A stretch of 64,000 nt of DNA from Hypericum androsaemum (GCA_963995505.1 OZ023196.1:10909106-10973105); one strand, 5' to 3'; positions 11,990 to 24,709 are shown, numbered from the stretch's first letter. Notes: generated from the sequence alone by a model not told the origin. Numbers and translations are program-made.

Positions 11990-14900
11990 TACACCGGGGG
12001 AGACTAACTCCACGTAAGTCATCCAAATACAAATCAATACAAAACTCCAGGAGAACATAAAAAATAACATACTTAAAAGATATTTGAAGAGCAAACTTCG
12101 AGAGGCCATTTGCCACCCGATTACCCTCCCGCCAGGTATGATGAAGATCAATCTCCCAATCCTACGCCAGAAGCTCTCTCACCCTCGAAATGAGGGTGGC
12201 AAGAGGGTGGGCATGGTCCACAGGTCGTCCAACGCAGAGGATGGCCAGAGACGAGTCCAACTCCACCAAAACCCTCCTGAACTCCCTCTCCCATGCCGGC
12301 TCAAGCCCGAGGATTAGGGCCCAAATCTCTGTAGCCAAGGAGGTGCAACTACCAATACCCTTAGCGAAGCCACATAATCATATACCACCAAAGTACCAGA
12401 TGATACCACCAGCCCCTGCAGGACCCGGGTTGCCCATCGAAGCTTCATATGTATTAAGCTTGACGAAGCCCTCCACAGGTTGCTGCCATGAGAATAGGAT
12501 CTCCTGACGGGGGGGGGGGGGGATAATGGAGTATTCTGGTCCACGATGACACGAGCAAACTCTCGTGCTTGTGAGACAATGAGGGAAGGAGGGTGCCCCG
12601 AGGTGGCATCTGGGTAAAAAACTGAATCGCTCTGCCATCTCTAAAACCACTAGCAAGCAGTCACGAAGGTCGTAGCCCATGGCGGGCCAGCCGAGGGGTT
12701 AGTGGTGTCTGAGATATTGGCCCAGAGCCACAAACAGGGATCCATCTCAGTGTAAAAGCCCCATGGCGGCCGAGACAAATGGGACCTCCACACCGACCTA
12801 GAGAACCTGCAATCGTGGGACATATGCATCAGCGACTCAGACTCAATGCCACATCCCGGGCACGTATCATCCTCTGTGAAATGCCTTCGAGTCTGCTCTG
12901 CATTCGCCATCAACCTGCAATGGCAGAACAACCATATGAAAAATCGAATCCTCTCAGGAACCTATAAAGCCCAAATCCGAGACCAAATAGTGTCAGCAGG
13001 CTGCATCTCCTCATCCCTGCACAGGAACCGATATAGTGACTGAGTAGAAAAACTACCCATCTTGAGTGAGACTCTAGGATAACGTGTCCGTCCAATCTGG
13101 TAAGACCTACAAAAAAGTCAAAGTCAGAGAGCTGATAATATGCGAAGGTAAAAGAGCCTCCAAACAAGAAATGTCCAAACCATCCCCAGAGGATCAATAC
13201 TCTGCCACCTTCTTTCCGGCCTCCTCCAGAGGGAGATTGCCAAGAAGATGGTTCTGAAAAGGGGATGGAGAGAGCCACAGATCATCCCAAAAAGATGTCT
13301 GGAGCCCATTACCCACGTTCTGACGAAGACCGTGGACAAGGGATGGGCTGGCCTTCACCATGGCCCGTCAGGTGGCAGAAGAGTCCCGCTTTGACTTCAG
13401 CAGTTCCAAATTAGTGCCCTATGTACCATACTTGCCAATCAGAATTTGTACCCAAATGGGGTTCTTAGACTGGAGGAATCTCCAGGGCAGCTTGGCAAAG
13501 GAGACCATATTGATCTTCCGCATCCACCAGAGACTAAGGCCACCTGCCTCCTTAGGGAGGCACAAGGTATCTGCATTGGCGAGATGGAGTCGCTGGTGGT
13601 CTTAATGGGAGCCCCAAATGAACTGACGGATAAATCGCTCCACATCCCAACAAAGACCAGCATGCAGCAAATCCGTCTGCATCGTATGGGAAGGGATGGA
13701 GGAAAGAATCGAGCGTGCGAGCGTCAGATGACCAGCCCTGCTCAAAGATCTGGCCTTCCATTCAGCTATCCTACTACGGAGTTTCTCAAGGACATAGTGG
13801 TATAACTGACGACGGTCCCATCTAAGGTCAGTAGGGGCACCCAAGTACTGGCCCAAGTCTGAAGTCAGGGGGATACCCATCACATCGCTGAGCTGGCTGA
13901 CCAGCTCTGAATAGATGTTCTGGGACACCATGACCTTAGACTTGGGTAGGCTAACACACTGCCCGGAGCAACCACAGAAGGTATCCAAAAGGTCACCAAC
14001 CACCTCAGCCTTAAAAACAGAAGCCTCGCAAATGAGGATCATATCATCAAAAAATATCAGCTGGGAGAATGGGGGAGCACGGCGCGTCAGTCAGACAGGG
14101 GCCAATCTGCCAACCTGCACTAGCTGTTCAATAGCATGCGAGAGTCTCTCTATGAAAAGAACAAACAGGTAAGGGAAAATAGGATTGCCCTGTCGAATCC
14201 CGTGGTTCGGGAAGAAGGCATCGGTCTTCCCCCCATTCCAAAGGACTCTCATCGAAGAGGTCGAAACACACTCCATAATCCAGTCGGTGAAGGTCTCCGA
14301 GAGACTGGTCAAGTAAAGCATCTCCCGGAGAAAGTCCTAGCTAAGACGGTCATAAGCCTTCTCCAGGTCAAGCTTAATAACTATCAAGCCAGACTCGCCC
14401 CTTTTCAGGGTCATCGAATGGACCACCTCACGAAGGATAACAATGTTGTTCGACATGAAGCAGCCTGAGATAAAATTGGACTGTGTTGGACTGACCATAG
14501 TATCCAGGAGAGGCTTCAGTCTGCCCACCAGGATCTTTGTAATGATCTTATAGAGAATACTACAAAGGCTAATGGGCCTGAACTGGGAAAGTGACTCACA
14601 CATAGAGACATTGGGGAGGAGAGTGATCAAAGTGGTGTTCAGATGAGGGGGCAACTGGCTACTGCTAAAAAACTTCTGGATTTGAGCGTACACTAAATCA
14701 CCAACAACCTCCCAGCACTTTTGGAAGAGGACGGTATGGTAACCGTCCTCACCAGGTGCCTTATAGGGCCTCATCTGGAACAAACTATCACAGATCTCCG
14801 TACGAGATACCAGAATACACAGGTCAGATAAGAGGTTTTCCTCCAAAGAAGGGAAACCATTCTGGGACGGAAAGACCATCCGGAACGGCTCCTCCTCACA

Positions 14901-16055
14901 GTACATACATTGAAAGTGATTAATCGCTAGGGAGCAGAGGGAGTCATGATCCCAAAGCCACTCGCTATCAGGGAGAGGAGGCCACCAACTCTGTTCCCAT
15001 ACCGACGGACAATAGTAGAGGTATGGAAAAAGTGAGTGATACGGTCTCCATCGGTAATCCAAGGATATCCTCCAACTCAATGTGAAGCTTGTCCTCTAGC
15101 CAAAGAAGACCACGCGTAACACCAGCCTTCAAAGACCTCTGAACACCCCAGAGGTGGGCAATGCATCTATCTTTATACTGGAGGATATTCCCAAACACCT
15201 CCCGGTTCCACTCACGTAAAGCGGGCTTGAGGGATTTTAATGTACTGCTTGCAAGCGAGGGCCTCGACCATTTGGTATCGAGGAAGGGCATGAAGCCAGA
15301 GTGAAGCAACCAGGCAGCATGAAACTGAAAAGACCTCTCCCTCCTATTCTCCCTCACTTGGCCGAAGCTCAAGAAGGATTAGAGAATGGTCAGAGACCAC
15401 TCGCGGCAGATGTCTGACTATCACCTCCGGCCAATCTAAGCGCCAATCCTCGTTACACAAAATACGATCAAGGCGCTTGGAGATCAAGGTGGAAGTCTCC
15501 CGACTACGAGCCCAGGTGAACCTTGGCCCTAAAAATCTGATATCAATGAGACCTAAGGTATCAATGTGGTCTGCAAAGTGCAAGTTCTGGTCTGAGAGGC
15601 CTTCCGAGCCCCCTTGCCACTCATCGAGAGATCAAATGTCATTGAAGTCACCTCTAAGAATCCAGGACCATCCATAGTGGCATCGAGGGCAGATAGGCGA
15701 TCTCACAAGCCTTGCCTCTCAGGAGGTCTGAAGCAGGCATAAACAGCAGCGAGATGGAAGGTCTCATGAAGGTTGCATACTCTAGCCAGAATTAACTGGG
15801 TATCCGAACCTGAATGGAAAGCTGAATAGTTGGTTCATTCCAGAGGAGTCAAATTCTCCTGCTGGGCTTGGATGTCTCGACGCGCTCAACGTTCAAGAAG
15901 CCCAGATGTTGGTAAACCCTATCAGCCTTATCACCTAAGATCTGGGGCTCCAGAATAATCAGAATACAAGGCCTATGCTACTGAATAAAACTCCTAGAGG
16001 CCTGCAGAAGCTGAGGACTATCGGTACCACAATAATTCCAAAACAAAATAGACAT
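11990..16055 (-). pseudogene. LINE ORF2: endonuclease - RT - zinc domain - RNase H (broken)
   Basis: The start is MSILFWNYCGTD... at 16055, the usual opening of the plant LINE apurinic-type endonuclease. At 15583-15344 comes GLIDIRFLGPRFTWAR...KRLDRILCNEDW...VSDHSLILLE, the C-terminal endonuclease block with its SDH motif. Reverse transcriptase follows at 15080-13602: YKAPGEDGYHTVLFQKCW, RPISLCSILYKIITKIL, LDLEKAYDRLS, GIRQGNP, and the catalytic FFDD at about 14050 (family: FADD). A zf-RVT-like segment (CPGCG...H...C) is at 12931-12650. RNase H begins near 12480 (VKLNTYEASMGNPGPAGAGG; catalytic Asp of the usual 'NTDG' replaced) and ends with ANGLSKFAL near 12110. Several frameshifts and stops make it non-functional. 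Confidence 0.9.
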
Positions 16056-16099
16056 ATCCAATAAAATAAATAACGATAGCGGGGGAAATGGGGAGAGAG

Positions 16100-18229
16100 C
16101 ACAAATAGTGGACTGTATTAAGTAGATATGGTGGTTCGGCCCGCTCCATCCTCTCTCATGGGCTCGGCCTCGACGGCTTCTTACAATGGGGCAGAAGTCG
16201 ATATTAAGTCACGATCGGCTTGGGAGTCGGGCCCATCAGGGGCTGCTCTGCTGGGCTCTATTGGGCTGCCAGTGGTTTGGGTCAGGGAGCAACCCATAAC
16301 CCAGAATTTGGCATTTAGGTCATTTTGGGCCAGTTCGGTGGGCTCCTCATCCAGAGCTTGTTCCTCTGAGGCTCCATTCGGGTGGGCTTCCGGTGGCTCA
16401 ATCAAGTAACGGTTGGCCGAGCCCTTAATTGGATTTCTCCTCCCTCCTTTGGGCCTCTTCTTGCTCTTAGTGGGCTGTGCATCTTCTTCAGATGATTCTT
16501 CACCGTGGGTGATGGCCTAGGGTGGAGCTTGGGCCTTTGGTTGCTTCTTGTGGGCTTGGGTGGCTTTTTTCTTCGCCTTCTTGAGTGCATCTGGGCCCAA
16601 GCCCAAGTTGCTATTCTTCCCCTTATCGTTGGGCTGGGAGCTTTTAGGCATTGAGGCAGCACCTTTACTTGTAGTAGGACCGGTAGCCACAGACTGGAAC
16701 CCTGACAAAGAAGAAACTTTACTGGGGTTAAAAACAGGGGAGTGGATTGAGTACGGAGTGAAAGAATTAATTCCGTAGGGTTTGGAGTGAAGGGGGACCG
16801 CAGCGGCGAGTGCATGCATGTGATAATGGCAAGCGCAGTTATGTGATAATGGCAAGTGCAGTTATGTGATAATGACATGTGTATTTGTGACAGCCGCAAG
16901 TCCCGTTTATGATAATGGCGCGCATAGTTTTTTTTTTATTTTGGTCCCCCGTATTTTAGCATTTTTGCAAAAAGGTCATACTGGCACGCACAGTTATGTG
17001 ATACTGGCATGCGCAGTTATGTGATAATGGCATTTGTATCTGGCCTGCGTTTGTGCATAGATTTTTTCATTTTGTTCCCCGTATTTTATCGCGTTTGCAA
17101 AAAAGTCCTCGCGTGTCTTCATTTCGAACGGTTCGGAATCTGAGTATTCCGTACCCAATCCATACCCTAAAAACAGAGGGGAAAATTATGGGAAGAGGAG
17201 ATGCCTCAGGTGCCTGGGTCACATGAGGTCGAGAGCTGGAAATGGAATTCTTGGGAGTAGCAGAAATTGTTGTGCTTTTGTTTGGGTTCCTGAAATTGCT
17301 CTGTTTGCTGGCACTGGAATTGAGATTTCCCGTTTTGGGTAAGACAGGCTTCTGGCGTGTTTATTGACTGGCTTTTGCAGCTTGTAGAAGGGAAGTAACC
17401 GTTGGTCGCTTGCTAGCTGGAGATATCGCCCCCTCGGGAATGCGACTACCTGAGCCCCGATCATCGGAGGTTGCCGGCGTGGTCAGTGAGGAGTAGCGGT
17501 TGCCTGTGGATGGTGCGGCTTGCTTCTGGCATATCGATCACCTCGGACGACGGGCCACCATCATCCACGGGCCTAGGGTAGGCTCAAGTAGAGGGGCTAC
17601 CGTACAAGGGTTTGTCACCGACGGGGATTCCTGTTTCGAACAGATTCCGATCGAGCCTCCCGGAGGAGTTTGGGCCATTTCCGGGCAGTGGGTAGCTGGC
17701 GGATTCGGACTCGGGTTTGGGGCATTGACTCCGGTGCTCGGCGTGGTGGGACACCCATCGGTCTGATGATCGTAAATGCCACAGTAGGGGCAAACCACAT
17801 GAAGCCCTTCGTATTCCACCCGATGTCTCTTGCCATTGACAAGGATAATGTCGGGAAGAGGCTCGTCGAGGTTTAGCTCCACCTCGCGTACCGCCCTCTA
17901 AACGCATTGCTTGTCATCTTGTCAACCCGTATTGGCTTACCTATCGCCGAGGCTATGGCTTCCAGGACATTGGTGTGGTAAAAGAGGAATGAGAGCCCAG
18001 AGATGCGGATCCACACCGAGGTGGAAGTGACTTTCGTCGTATCTGCATCGAAGTCCGGAGTCAAGCGGCGAAAGGTAATGTAGTGACCGAGGGTTGTCTA
18101 TGGGCCCTCGGTTAGGACTTTAACCATGTCCGTCTCTAGCGTGAAACGAACAAGGTAGAATTCATTGGGCAGGTCCATCACCTCTATTTGCCCGGCGGGT
18201 TTCCACAGTAGCCAGAGCCGTTTGTCCAT
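16100..18229 (-). pseudogene. LINE ORF1: DUF4283 plus CCHC zinc knuckle (broken)
   Basis: From 18229 the minus strand reads MDKRLWLLWKPAGQIEVMDL...VLTEGP, a stop, then TTLGHYITFRRLTPDFDADT...VWIRISGLSF. This is the DUF4283 block of plant LINE ORF1; the stop falls where the family has Trp ('GPW'), probably TGG to TAG. A CX2CX4HX4C knuckle, CPYCGIYDHQTDGC, follows at about 17790. A Pro/Lys-rich linker continues to about 16100 and is split by the MITE at 16738-17167. ORF1 proteins bind LINE RNA and act as nucleic-acid chaperones. Confidence 0.85.
16738..17167. mobile_element. Mutator-type MITE, 430 bp, 9-bp TSD
   Basis: Left end GGGAGTGGATTGAGTACGGA (16738-16757); the right end, reverse-complemented, reads GGGTATGGATTGGGTACGGA (17148-17167): 17 of 20 positions match. 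A perfect 9-bp target duplication, TAAAAACAG, lies at 16729-16737 and 17168-17176, as in Mutator-like elements. The interior has two half-arrays of a roughly 22-bp unit (CAGTTATGTGATAATGGCA-like; about 16815-16890 and 16985-17030). It has no coding capacity. The TIR matches the ends of the larger element at 48971-54065, which shares the repeat unit. It interrupts LINE ORF1, so it is younger than the LINE. Confidence 0.9.
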
Positions 18230-18249
18230 GTTCGGGTGAGTCAAGAAAC

Positions 18250-18557
18250 CACATAATAATATACACTCCGGGCATCTACAGGGTTCTATTCTGTTTGGTG
18301 AGGTTCGAGTTCATGCATCTTGATGCATAAATCCAAAGATAAGTTATTGGTACATGCATATCCTAACCCAAAATTTGCAGGTAATAATTTGACGGATTAT
18401 ATCAAAGCTCGACAATTTATTATAACTAATGTATTATTCTCAACATATTTTCGTGAATTAAACTTATCGTGTTAAAATTTATTTCGTCTTTGACCATTTC
18501 AGCTTGCTATTAAATATTGAGTGGTGTGAGCACAACACGTAATAATATACACTCCGG
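18250..18557. repeat. 22-bp direct repeat pair next to the LINE 5' end
   Basis: CACATAATAATATACACTCC (and GG) at 18250-18271 recurs with one change at 18536-18557. The 264 bp between them are AT-rich with no recognised feature. It may be a duplication footprint of an insertion, or a fragment of an unrecognised element. Confidence 0.5.
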
Positions 18558-19455
18558 AATCACATCAGGACAACTTGTTGAATGTTTTAATGTTCATAAA
18601 TTTCCAACTTGTTATCATTTATAAAAAAATTAGAATCCGGGTTGATTATTTTCAATATTTTAGTATTTTGTGAGCGATCAATATTATTATTAGATTTTTT
18701 GGAAGTAATTGGAATTTCGTAAGACTTTCCCCCGTTTTTAGAATTTATTCAATTTTATACTGGTACTAAAAAAATTAGATTCTTTTTTAAGTTTAGATTG
18801 TCATGTCTGGAACCGTTTTTGTCAAACAACTTTGTTAGTGTGTGATAGAATACTCTAAACTAAAGTAACCGGTATAGTATAATTCAAGGTTCTTTCACGA
18901 GTTTCCAAATCCTCGGGACATGTTGTTGAGATTATGCATAACACGAGGGCCAAAGTGTGTATATATAAAATATTGATTGCGATAAATTTGTTACTATCTG
19001 ACTCAAATCTCGATTATTCGACTCGTATTAGCATAAAAAACATATATTAAACCTTTTCAGCAAATGTAGTCCGATCCTAAACTATGTTGAATATCGGTCG
19101 AGCTTGCGCTGTAACGAGAAAGCCTGGTCCAAAAAGTCCAATTATAAAGGAATACAATAATTGAGGGCGCAAGGTCAAAGCGATATGGGGTGGGCCAATA
19201 ATTGAGATCAGGCCTAGTCTAATCTTAGATGGGTCAATATATTCGATTAAGTGTATGCCGATTAAATCCCAAATTAAGCTGGATTAAAATGAGCCCAGCG
19301 TTTCAGATTATAGCTGGCCCATGTCATTACATATAGGAACATTTCTCCGTCTCATTATCTCTTTTACACGAAAAATACTAACTAATTTAAGTTCGAGTCG
19401 GATAAAACATTTGAAATACAGAAAAATTATTCCGAAAAAATATTGAATAGCTGTG
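18558..19455. other. AT-rich intergenic DNA
   Basis: No gene or element boundary seen. Confidence 0.5.
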
Positions 19456-19510
19456 TATTGGTGAATTTTTGGTGTTGGAATCCATCTCATTACTTTTGCA
19501 CAACAGTTAG
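19456..19510. repeat. Left arm of an inverted repeat flanking element A
   Basis: TCCATCTCATTACTTTTGCA and neighbouring bases are the reverse complement of TGCAAAAGTAATGAGATGGA at 43429-43448. The arms are about 43 bp and nearly identical; without element A they would be about 36 nt apart. A was therefore inserted in the loop of a small hairpin-forming sequence. Confidence 0.7.
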
Positions 19511-19546
19511 ATTTTTTTGACACAAAATAAAATAAAAAAATGTAAT

Positions 19547-20856
19547 TGTTGAGGTACAAAATAATTTCAAGTGTTTATCGGGTTTCGCTCGCCCTTGGGT
19601 AGGCCTGCGCTCACTTAGGCCAGCGCCCACTTACGTCGACACTTACTTGCTTTTTGGATAGGCCGACACTCTCTCGCCCTTTGGTAGGCTGACACTAGTT
19701 GGCCCCTCACCATCAGACTTTGGTAGATTGGATGTAGCTCTTGACCCAGACCTTGAATTGGGTTGATTCTTTTGGCCTTAGAAATCTAAGACATAGATCT
19801 ACAACTTTGTAGTTTATTATTATTTCTAATTCGGAGCGTAAGAAGGACGAATATTCATTGTAGGCAAATTCACCTCTGGAGCTCGCCTGGAGCTCAATTG
19901 GAGGAGGGAGGAGCCGGCCTTGAGGAAGCAGCTCGCCTACCCCAGGAGCTCGCCTAAGGGGTTAGCTCGCCTACCTCAGGAGTCGTGGCTGACGACGCTC
20001 GCCCTTGGTATTGGGCTTGTCTATGACTAAAGCACGCTTGGATTGGTCTGGATGTAGAGTTCTTTTAGACCCGTTTAGGTGTGGAGTTCACCCACGTTGT
20101 TGAGCTCGCTTGGGCTTGGAGGTCATTTGGGTGTCCTCGTTTGCCCAAACCATAGTGGATTCGAGCTCGTTTACTTGCCCAGCTGATTTTAGGCTGATGA
20201 GGCCTTGCTCGCCTTGATACCCAGCTAGTAGAACTCGCCCTTGGTTGGGCTCGCCTACGACGAGCTAGCTTGGGCCCGGAGCTCGCTAGGACGTAAAAGC
20301 TCACCCGGGCTTTTGGGCTCGCATCAGTATCGGGCTTTCTTAGGTTTTTTGGGTTCACCTCGGTTAGACTTGAGGATATTCTCGGCTTGATTTGAATTAG
20401 GGTTTGACGTTATTTTGTGGAGATGTTCGAGAAGGTTAATGGTGGTCGAGGTTTTCCTATATTGAGATCGGATCTCTCTATTCTGGTAGTCAGTCTAGAT
20501 TTTCCTATTCTAGGTCGGATTGAGTTGGAGTCGGCCTACCTACTTGGGGACGGATCTCATTATTTTGGGAGACGGCTTTGATTTTCCTGTACTAGGCCAG
20601 AAACGGCCTAATGAGAGTTATTCCTATTTTGAAGGTCTGGGCTGGGTCAAGGCATTCTATATAAAGAGGATTTGGGAAAAGGAGAAGAACACAACAACCA
20701 TTCTATACTTATCTATATCATTTTTTTTCCGTAGCCTAGCCTAGCATAGCATAGTTTAGCACTTTTTCCCCCCTCTCTGTTAGGCCAACCTATGGACGAC
20801 CACTCCGTATCCGTCTCAGAAAGTCTTGACGTTCTTGTACAATTTTCCTCGCAACA
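19547..20856 (+). repeat. 5' LTR of element A (1310 bp)
   Basis: TGTTG...CAACA termini. It is rich in short repeats of GAGCTCGCC and TCGCCCTTGG between about 19575 and 20300. A TATA box, TATATAAA, at 20658-20665 is followed by the AACACAACAACC start-like context, as in the 3' LTR (43204) and the solo LTR at 45644. Much of it from about 20030 to the end aligns with 42448-43417. Confidence 0.88.
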
Positions 20857-20885
20857 TATTTTTGGCACTCTTGGTGGGACTAAGG
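20857..20885 (+). other. Degenerate primer-binding site of element A
   Basis: TGGCACTCTTGGTGGGAC starting at 20863 matches the tRNA-Asp complement TGGCGCCGTTGCCGGGGA at roughly 11 of 18 positions, in the right place just after the LTR. It may be a mutated tRNA-Asp site or complement another tRNA. Confidence 0.4.
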
Positions 20886-21059
20886 AGGGCGTTTGAGAAG
20901 GTGATCTCACCCTTACCTGATTAAGGTGACCAATAATTTTGTTGCTCCGACTCCTTATAAAGAGCCGATACCTCCCACTTCCCAACTAGATGCGGGAAAG
21001 GACTAATTTAAAATGGCTCCCCTCAAGAGCCGGCATACCAACTCCCTACCTTATGGGGA

Positions 21060-22519
21060 TGGGGTGACATTCTAGACCGTCTAGAACAATCTATGAGGCG
21101 TAACAAAGAGGCTATTAGTTATAGGGATGAGGCTATGAGTCGAACTATGAGGCACGCAAATGAAACCTTACAGGAGATCATCGATCGAGGTCTTAGTCTC
21201 GATCTCGGTGAGGTGCACATAGGGCCATCGCCCCTCACTCAGCCTACTTTGGGACAACCGGTATGGTCTTTACCTTACCATAATCCCGAAACTTTGAACT
21301 TCAAAAGTTTACCTGGCCGACCCATATCAGTTGAGGCCTCTAATTACTCAGGGTTGCGAGAGTCTCCTACAAGTGAAGGAACCGAAGAAGGTGCTTTAGG
21401 GCAATATGAGAGGGTAAAGGCTAATAATTAAATAACACTTCATGACTTTGCTCGTGTTCTGACCCTGTCACCACGATTTACGAGCTTTGAGCAAAAAGAG
21501 CTGGAGCCTACTTTACGTTTTGTGATATTGATGAAACAAGGAGAGTTCGATGAAGACACATCTATCATCAACTGATCTTAGGGTCTACCCAATAGCCGAG
21601 GATGGAAGGACAACCTAAACTCTCTCATTTTGAGGGCTTAGCTTCATATCAATGCACTTTGGGGCACCTGTCAATCAACTCCCAGGTTAGTGCTTCTGCT
21701 GAGAGGCCAAAGCCAGTGAAGGCCGACCCTAAGACCCAGGAGGCAGGACTCATAGAGCAAGGAAGTCTGCCTAATAGCGGCATCTCGAGGACTCGAAAGT
21801 TCTTTCTTCTAATGGGAGCCAATGAAACTTGGAGGATCAATCATCTTTGTGTCAAGGTGGACCTTCAAGATGGGTATGCCTTTAACTAGTTTGGAGATAA
21901 GAGGGTCAACCCTAAGCCACCAATACAAGATGTCTTGACTAAGACCCAAAGACGTCGCCTTGAGAGGAAGATCAAGAAACGAAAGTAAGTTATCAATGAC
22001 CTCGAAAGGCAACTTGAGGAATAAAGAGCCAAGTTGATAGAGCAATACGCCCTCTTAGCTCACCCATAGGTGAAACACCAACCGGCCCTGACTCAAGGCC
22101 AGGCAAAGGAAGTCGGAGCCTCTAGAACAACCAAGGGAAAGGATCTCAAGCACATCAAAGAGGTTCGACCAAGGGCACCCATTGAGCGGCATAAAAAGTT
22201 GATCCACAAATGGGTACCTAACACGAGATGTGAGATCCACTCGAAGGGAGATCGCTCTCAAAAGGTCAAGGCTGACCGAAAGGGAGAGAAGGTCTTGATT
22301 GACTTTGAAATTGGGTATATCAAGTTTGGGGACTTCCCAAACATAGTGGCGGTTAACATGGCACTGGCCACTTTGGGGCCAAAGTCTAACTCGCAAAGCC
22401 ACCTCAAGGATGACATGATCAAAGAGGATCTTAATAAGCCTCGGGTGGGGGAGAAGGCTCTAGTCATACCTCTAGTGGATGACTTCAATGGCAACGTCAT
22501 TATTGCGAGGCCTACCTAG
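21060..22519 (+). pseudogene. Gag relic of element A
   Basis: Broken open frames, MRRNKEAISYRDEAM... (21093-21431) and the Lys-rich stretch 22070-22519 (KGDRSQKVKADRKGEKVL...), lie where gag is expected. Stops and frameshifts separate them. No zinc knuckle could be found. The second frame runs into the protease relic. Confidence 0.55.
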
Positions 22520-22860
22520 AAGAAGTACAACCATCTCAAGCCTCTGTATGTCACAGCTCGTACCTTCAAGAAGCCGATCAGGATAATTCTAGTAGACAAC
22601 AGGGTGGTGGTGAACATATTTCTCCAATTATTCCTTAAGAGGCTTAAAAAGAAGAAGGAGGAGGTCGGCCTGACCGACATGATCATGACCATTGAGGTGG
22701 CCTTCTACGAAAGGACTATGATACCAATAAGGGTGGCATGGAGTAGCATAGACAGTCAGTTTTTCTGGTAAGTGAGATCAGTTGAGCGAGAGATTCCACA
22801 CTCGGGAGGCAAGTACTTCCCCTTACTTTTGATGGGTGAAGGCGATGTGACAAGGTGATT
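22520..22860 (+). pseudogene. Aspartic protease relic of element A
   Basis: The frame after 22519 reads ARTFKKPIRIILVDNRVVVNIF, matching the pattern 'tLVDnGSSvNIL' of plant Gypsy proteases; the catalytic D-x-G-S is changed to D-N-R. The residues LKRLKKKK...IRVAW follow. Sequence then passes directly to LTR-like DNA, showing that the RT-RNaseH-integrase part is deleted. Confidence 0.6.
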
Positions 22861-22869
22861 GGAGGTCTA

Positions 22870-23209
22870 CACCTTATCACCTTATAAGCCAGACGAGTTT
22901 AGCTCGCCTACCTCATGAGCCGTTGCATCCTCACCTTAGACAACAACGGCTCTAATCAAATGATCTTAGGTTGGGATAAGCCAGCTTTGGAAAGGTTATC
23001 GAGATGGCCGGCCCTTGTAGTTATTTTCTATAACTAGCTAGATTGGTATTGGGCAAGTAATGTATTCCCGAACTTACCTAGTTTTACAGGCCGATAGAGT
23101 CGACCCCTGTTATTGGGCTCGCCATGCTCTGGAGTTGATTGAGCTCATCCTCGTTGATGTGGGGCTGACAGACCTCACCCTTGGTATTGGGCTTGTCTAT
23201 GAGGAGAGC
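22870..23209 (+). repeat. 5' part of the 3' LTR of element A (eroded)
   Basis: Only the last part aligns well with the 5' LTR (CCTTGGTATTGGGCTTGTCT at 23179 versus the same string at 20004). The LTR start could not be placed and has probably been deleted or rearranged. Element B interrupts it after 23209. Confidence 0.6.
23205..23209. other. Left target duplication of B (AGAGC)
   Basis: AGAGC here and at 42448-42452. Removing B and one copy restores GAGGAGAGCACACTTGG, which aligns with GACTAAAGCACGCTTGG in the 5' LTR of A. This confirms both boundaries to the base. Confidence 0.92.
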
Positions 23210-24706
23210 TGATGAGTGTGTAAACGCTCATGATTTATCATATGTTTTGTGCATGTTTAGTTGTGATTTAAGTTATTTTCATCATGTCATGTCAAGTCTT
23301 ATGATCATTTTAGTACACTTGTGAGTGGATTTCTACCTATTGTCATATGTTGTAGGAAAATGGAGCTCAATAAAGGCTATTGATTGAGTGATTTCAAGAG
23401 ACCATATTTCAAGAGACCATATTTCAAGAGCCATAACTTTCTGTTCGAGTATCAGATTACAACAAGTGAGATATTGTTGGAAAGCTTGAAGAGAGATCTA
23501 CATTTTGACTTTTCTAGTTGAGGCCGAATTCAGAGCAGAAGAGGACCAAAAAGTGAAAATACAAAGATATGATGAGGCTGACCAAGACCTGGCGAGCGCC
23601 AAGTCTATTTCCGAGAGCTCCATTGGCGGGCACCAACTCCATTGGTGGGTGCCAGGTCTCTGATGGCAGATTTTTCAGACTTCCTTTTTAGTTGGAGACT
23701 CGACCTATTTTAGTTTGCTATGACTTTTGGCCCCTGTTTCATCCTTAGGACCATAATTATGTTATTTATCTCATTACTTGGCTAGCAAGACTTCTAGTTT
23801 AGGTTAACCACCTCTAAGTTTTCCTATTTTCTAGCTTGGATGTTTGACTATACATAGGCCATAGTCTCGTAGGTTTTAAATATACTTTTTACTGTAACTT
23901 TGAGATAGCCTTGGGAGCTTAATAAAGTCAGAATTTATGTCAAGCTTATGGAGGGGATTGGCAAGGCTTGCTCGAACGACTAAGTGTTCTCTCTCCCTAT
24001 ACTATGCTTTTCATTATGATGTTCTTTATTAATATCTCTTGCTTCATCGTTATGCTTAGCGAGTAGATTTCCTTATAGTACGATGCCCTAGCATGTGATT
24101 GATTGACTATGTTGACTTGTAGATCGAACATCTTACGTAGTAGTTATTTAATGGTGTGTTTAATGCTTAACCTAACTTGATCACTTAAGTTACGATTATA
24201 ATTGATAAAAGTGGACCAAGAGGCACTCAAGTTGATGGATAAATCAATTAACATGTTCTTAGGTATTAATGAGATGTCTTAATATCATGAGAATAACCCG
24301 TTAGATTAGTCTAGTTCTAGGTCTAATTGATAAGCAAAAATGTTAATTAGTAATCTAGGTCTTTGGTAGTTTGGTTTTATCTTTCTAATGAGCGGAAGCA
24401 TTAGAAAGGTGCATTAGAACACTCTACGTACTAGTTAGAGCTTTATTAGAACTATAATCTCATCATAGGTAGTCAATCCATGTGGTATCGCGCTCGTTTG
24501 TCTCCACTGAATCACAACTCTTTTATTTGCGTTTTTGATTTCGTTTATTTACTTGCAATCTTTTACAACCTTATAAACCTTTTAATTCTCTCGCTTTACA
24601 TAATTACTTGCCTTGATTTTGTGTTCAACCCTCAGTTCTAAGAACCTTACTTTTCACTATACTATTTGATTGTTCATTTTATAGCTTGTCGATTTCTCGT
24701 ACATCA
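23210..24706 (+). repeat. Left LTR of B (1497 bp)
   Basis: Starts TGATGAGTGTG and ends CGTACATCA (TGATG...CATCA). The first 20 bases can fold (ATGAGTGT gtaa ACGCTCAT, one mismatch), as in the LTR of C. It includes a short repeat CTCCATTGGyGGGyrCCA near 23618-23655. It is the only full-length LTR of B; the right end keeps just the last 133 bp. Confidence 0.9.
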
Positions 24707-24709
24707 AAT

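Larger units (their letters stand above)
11677..18250 (-). mobile_element. L1-type LINE, decayed, minus strand
   Basis: Reading the minus strand from 18229 downward gives ORF1 (DUF4283 plus CCHC knuckle), then ORF2 with endonuclease, reverse transcriptase, a zf-RVT-like zinc domain and RNase H, then a 3' tail ending in an A run (plus-strand T run 11677-11683). The order is that of plant L1 elements that carry RNase H. Many stops and frameshifts break both ORFs, so it is inactive. The 5' boundary lies near 18235-18250. No convincing target duplication was found. A 430-bp Mutator-type MITE sits in ORF1 (16738-17167). Confidence 0.9.

Noticed and set aside
12084..17766. Plus-strand frames across the LINE
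   Set aside because: The domain-bearing frames are all on the minus strand.
11650..18260. Target duplication for the LINE (GTCAAaACaC on both sides)
   Set aside because: Similarity too short and interrupted; not better than chance.
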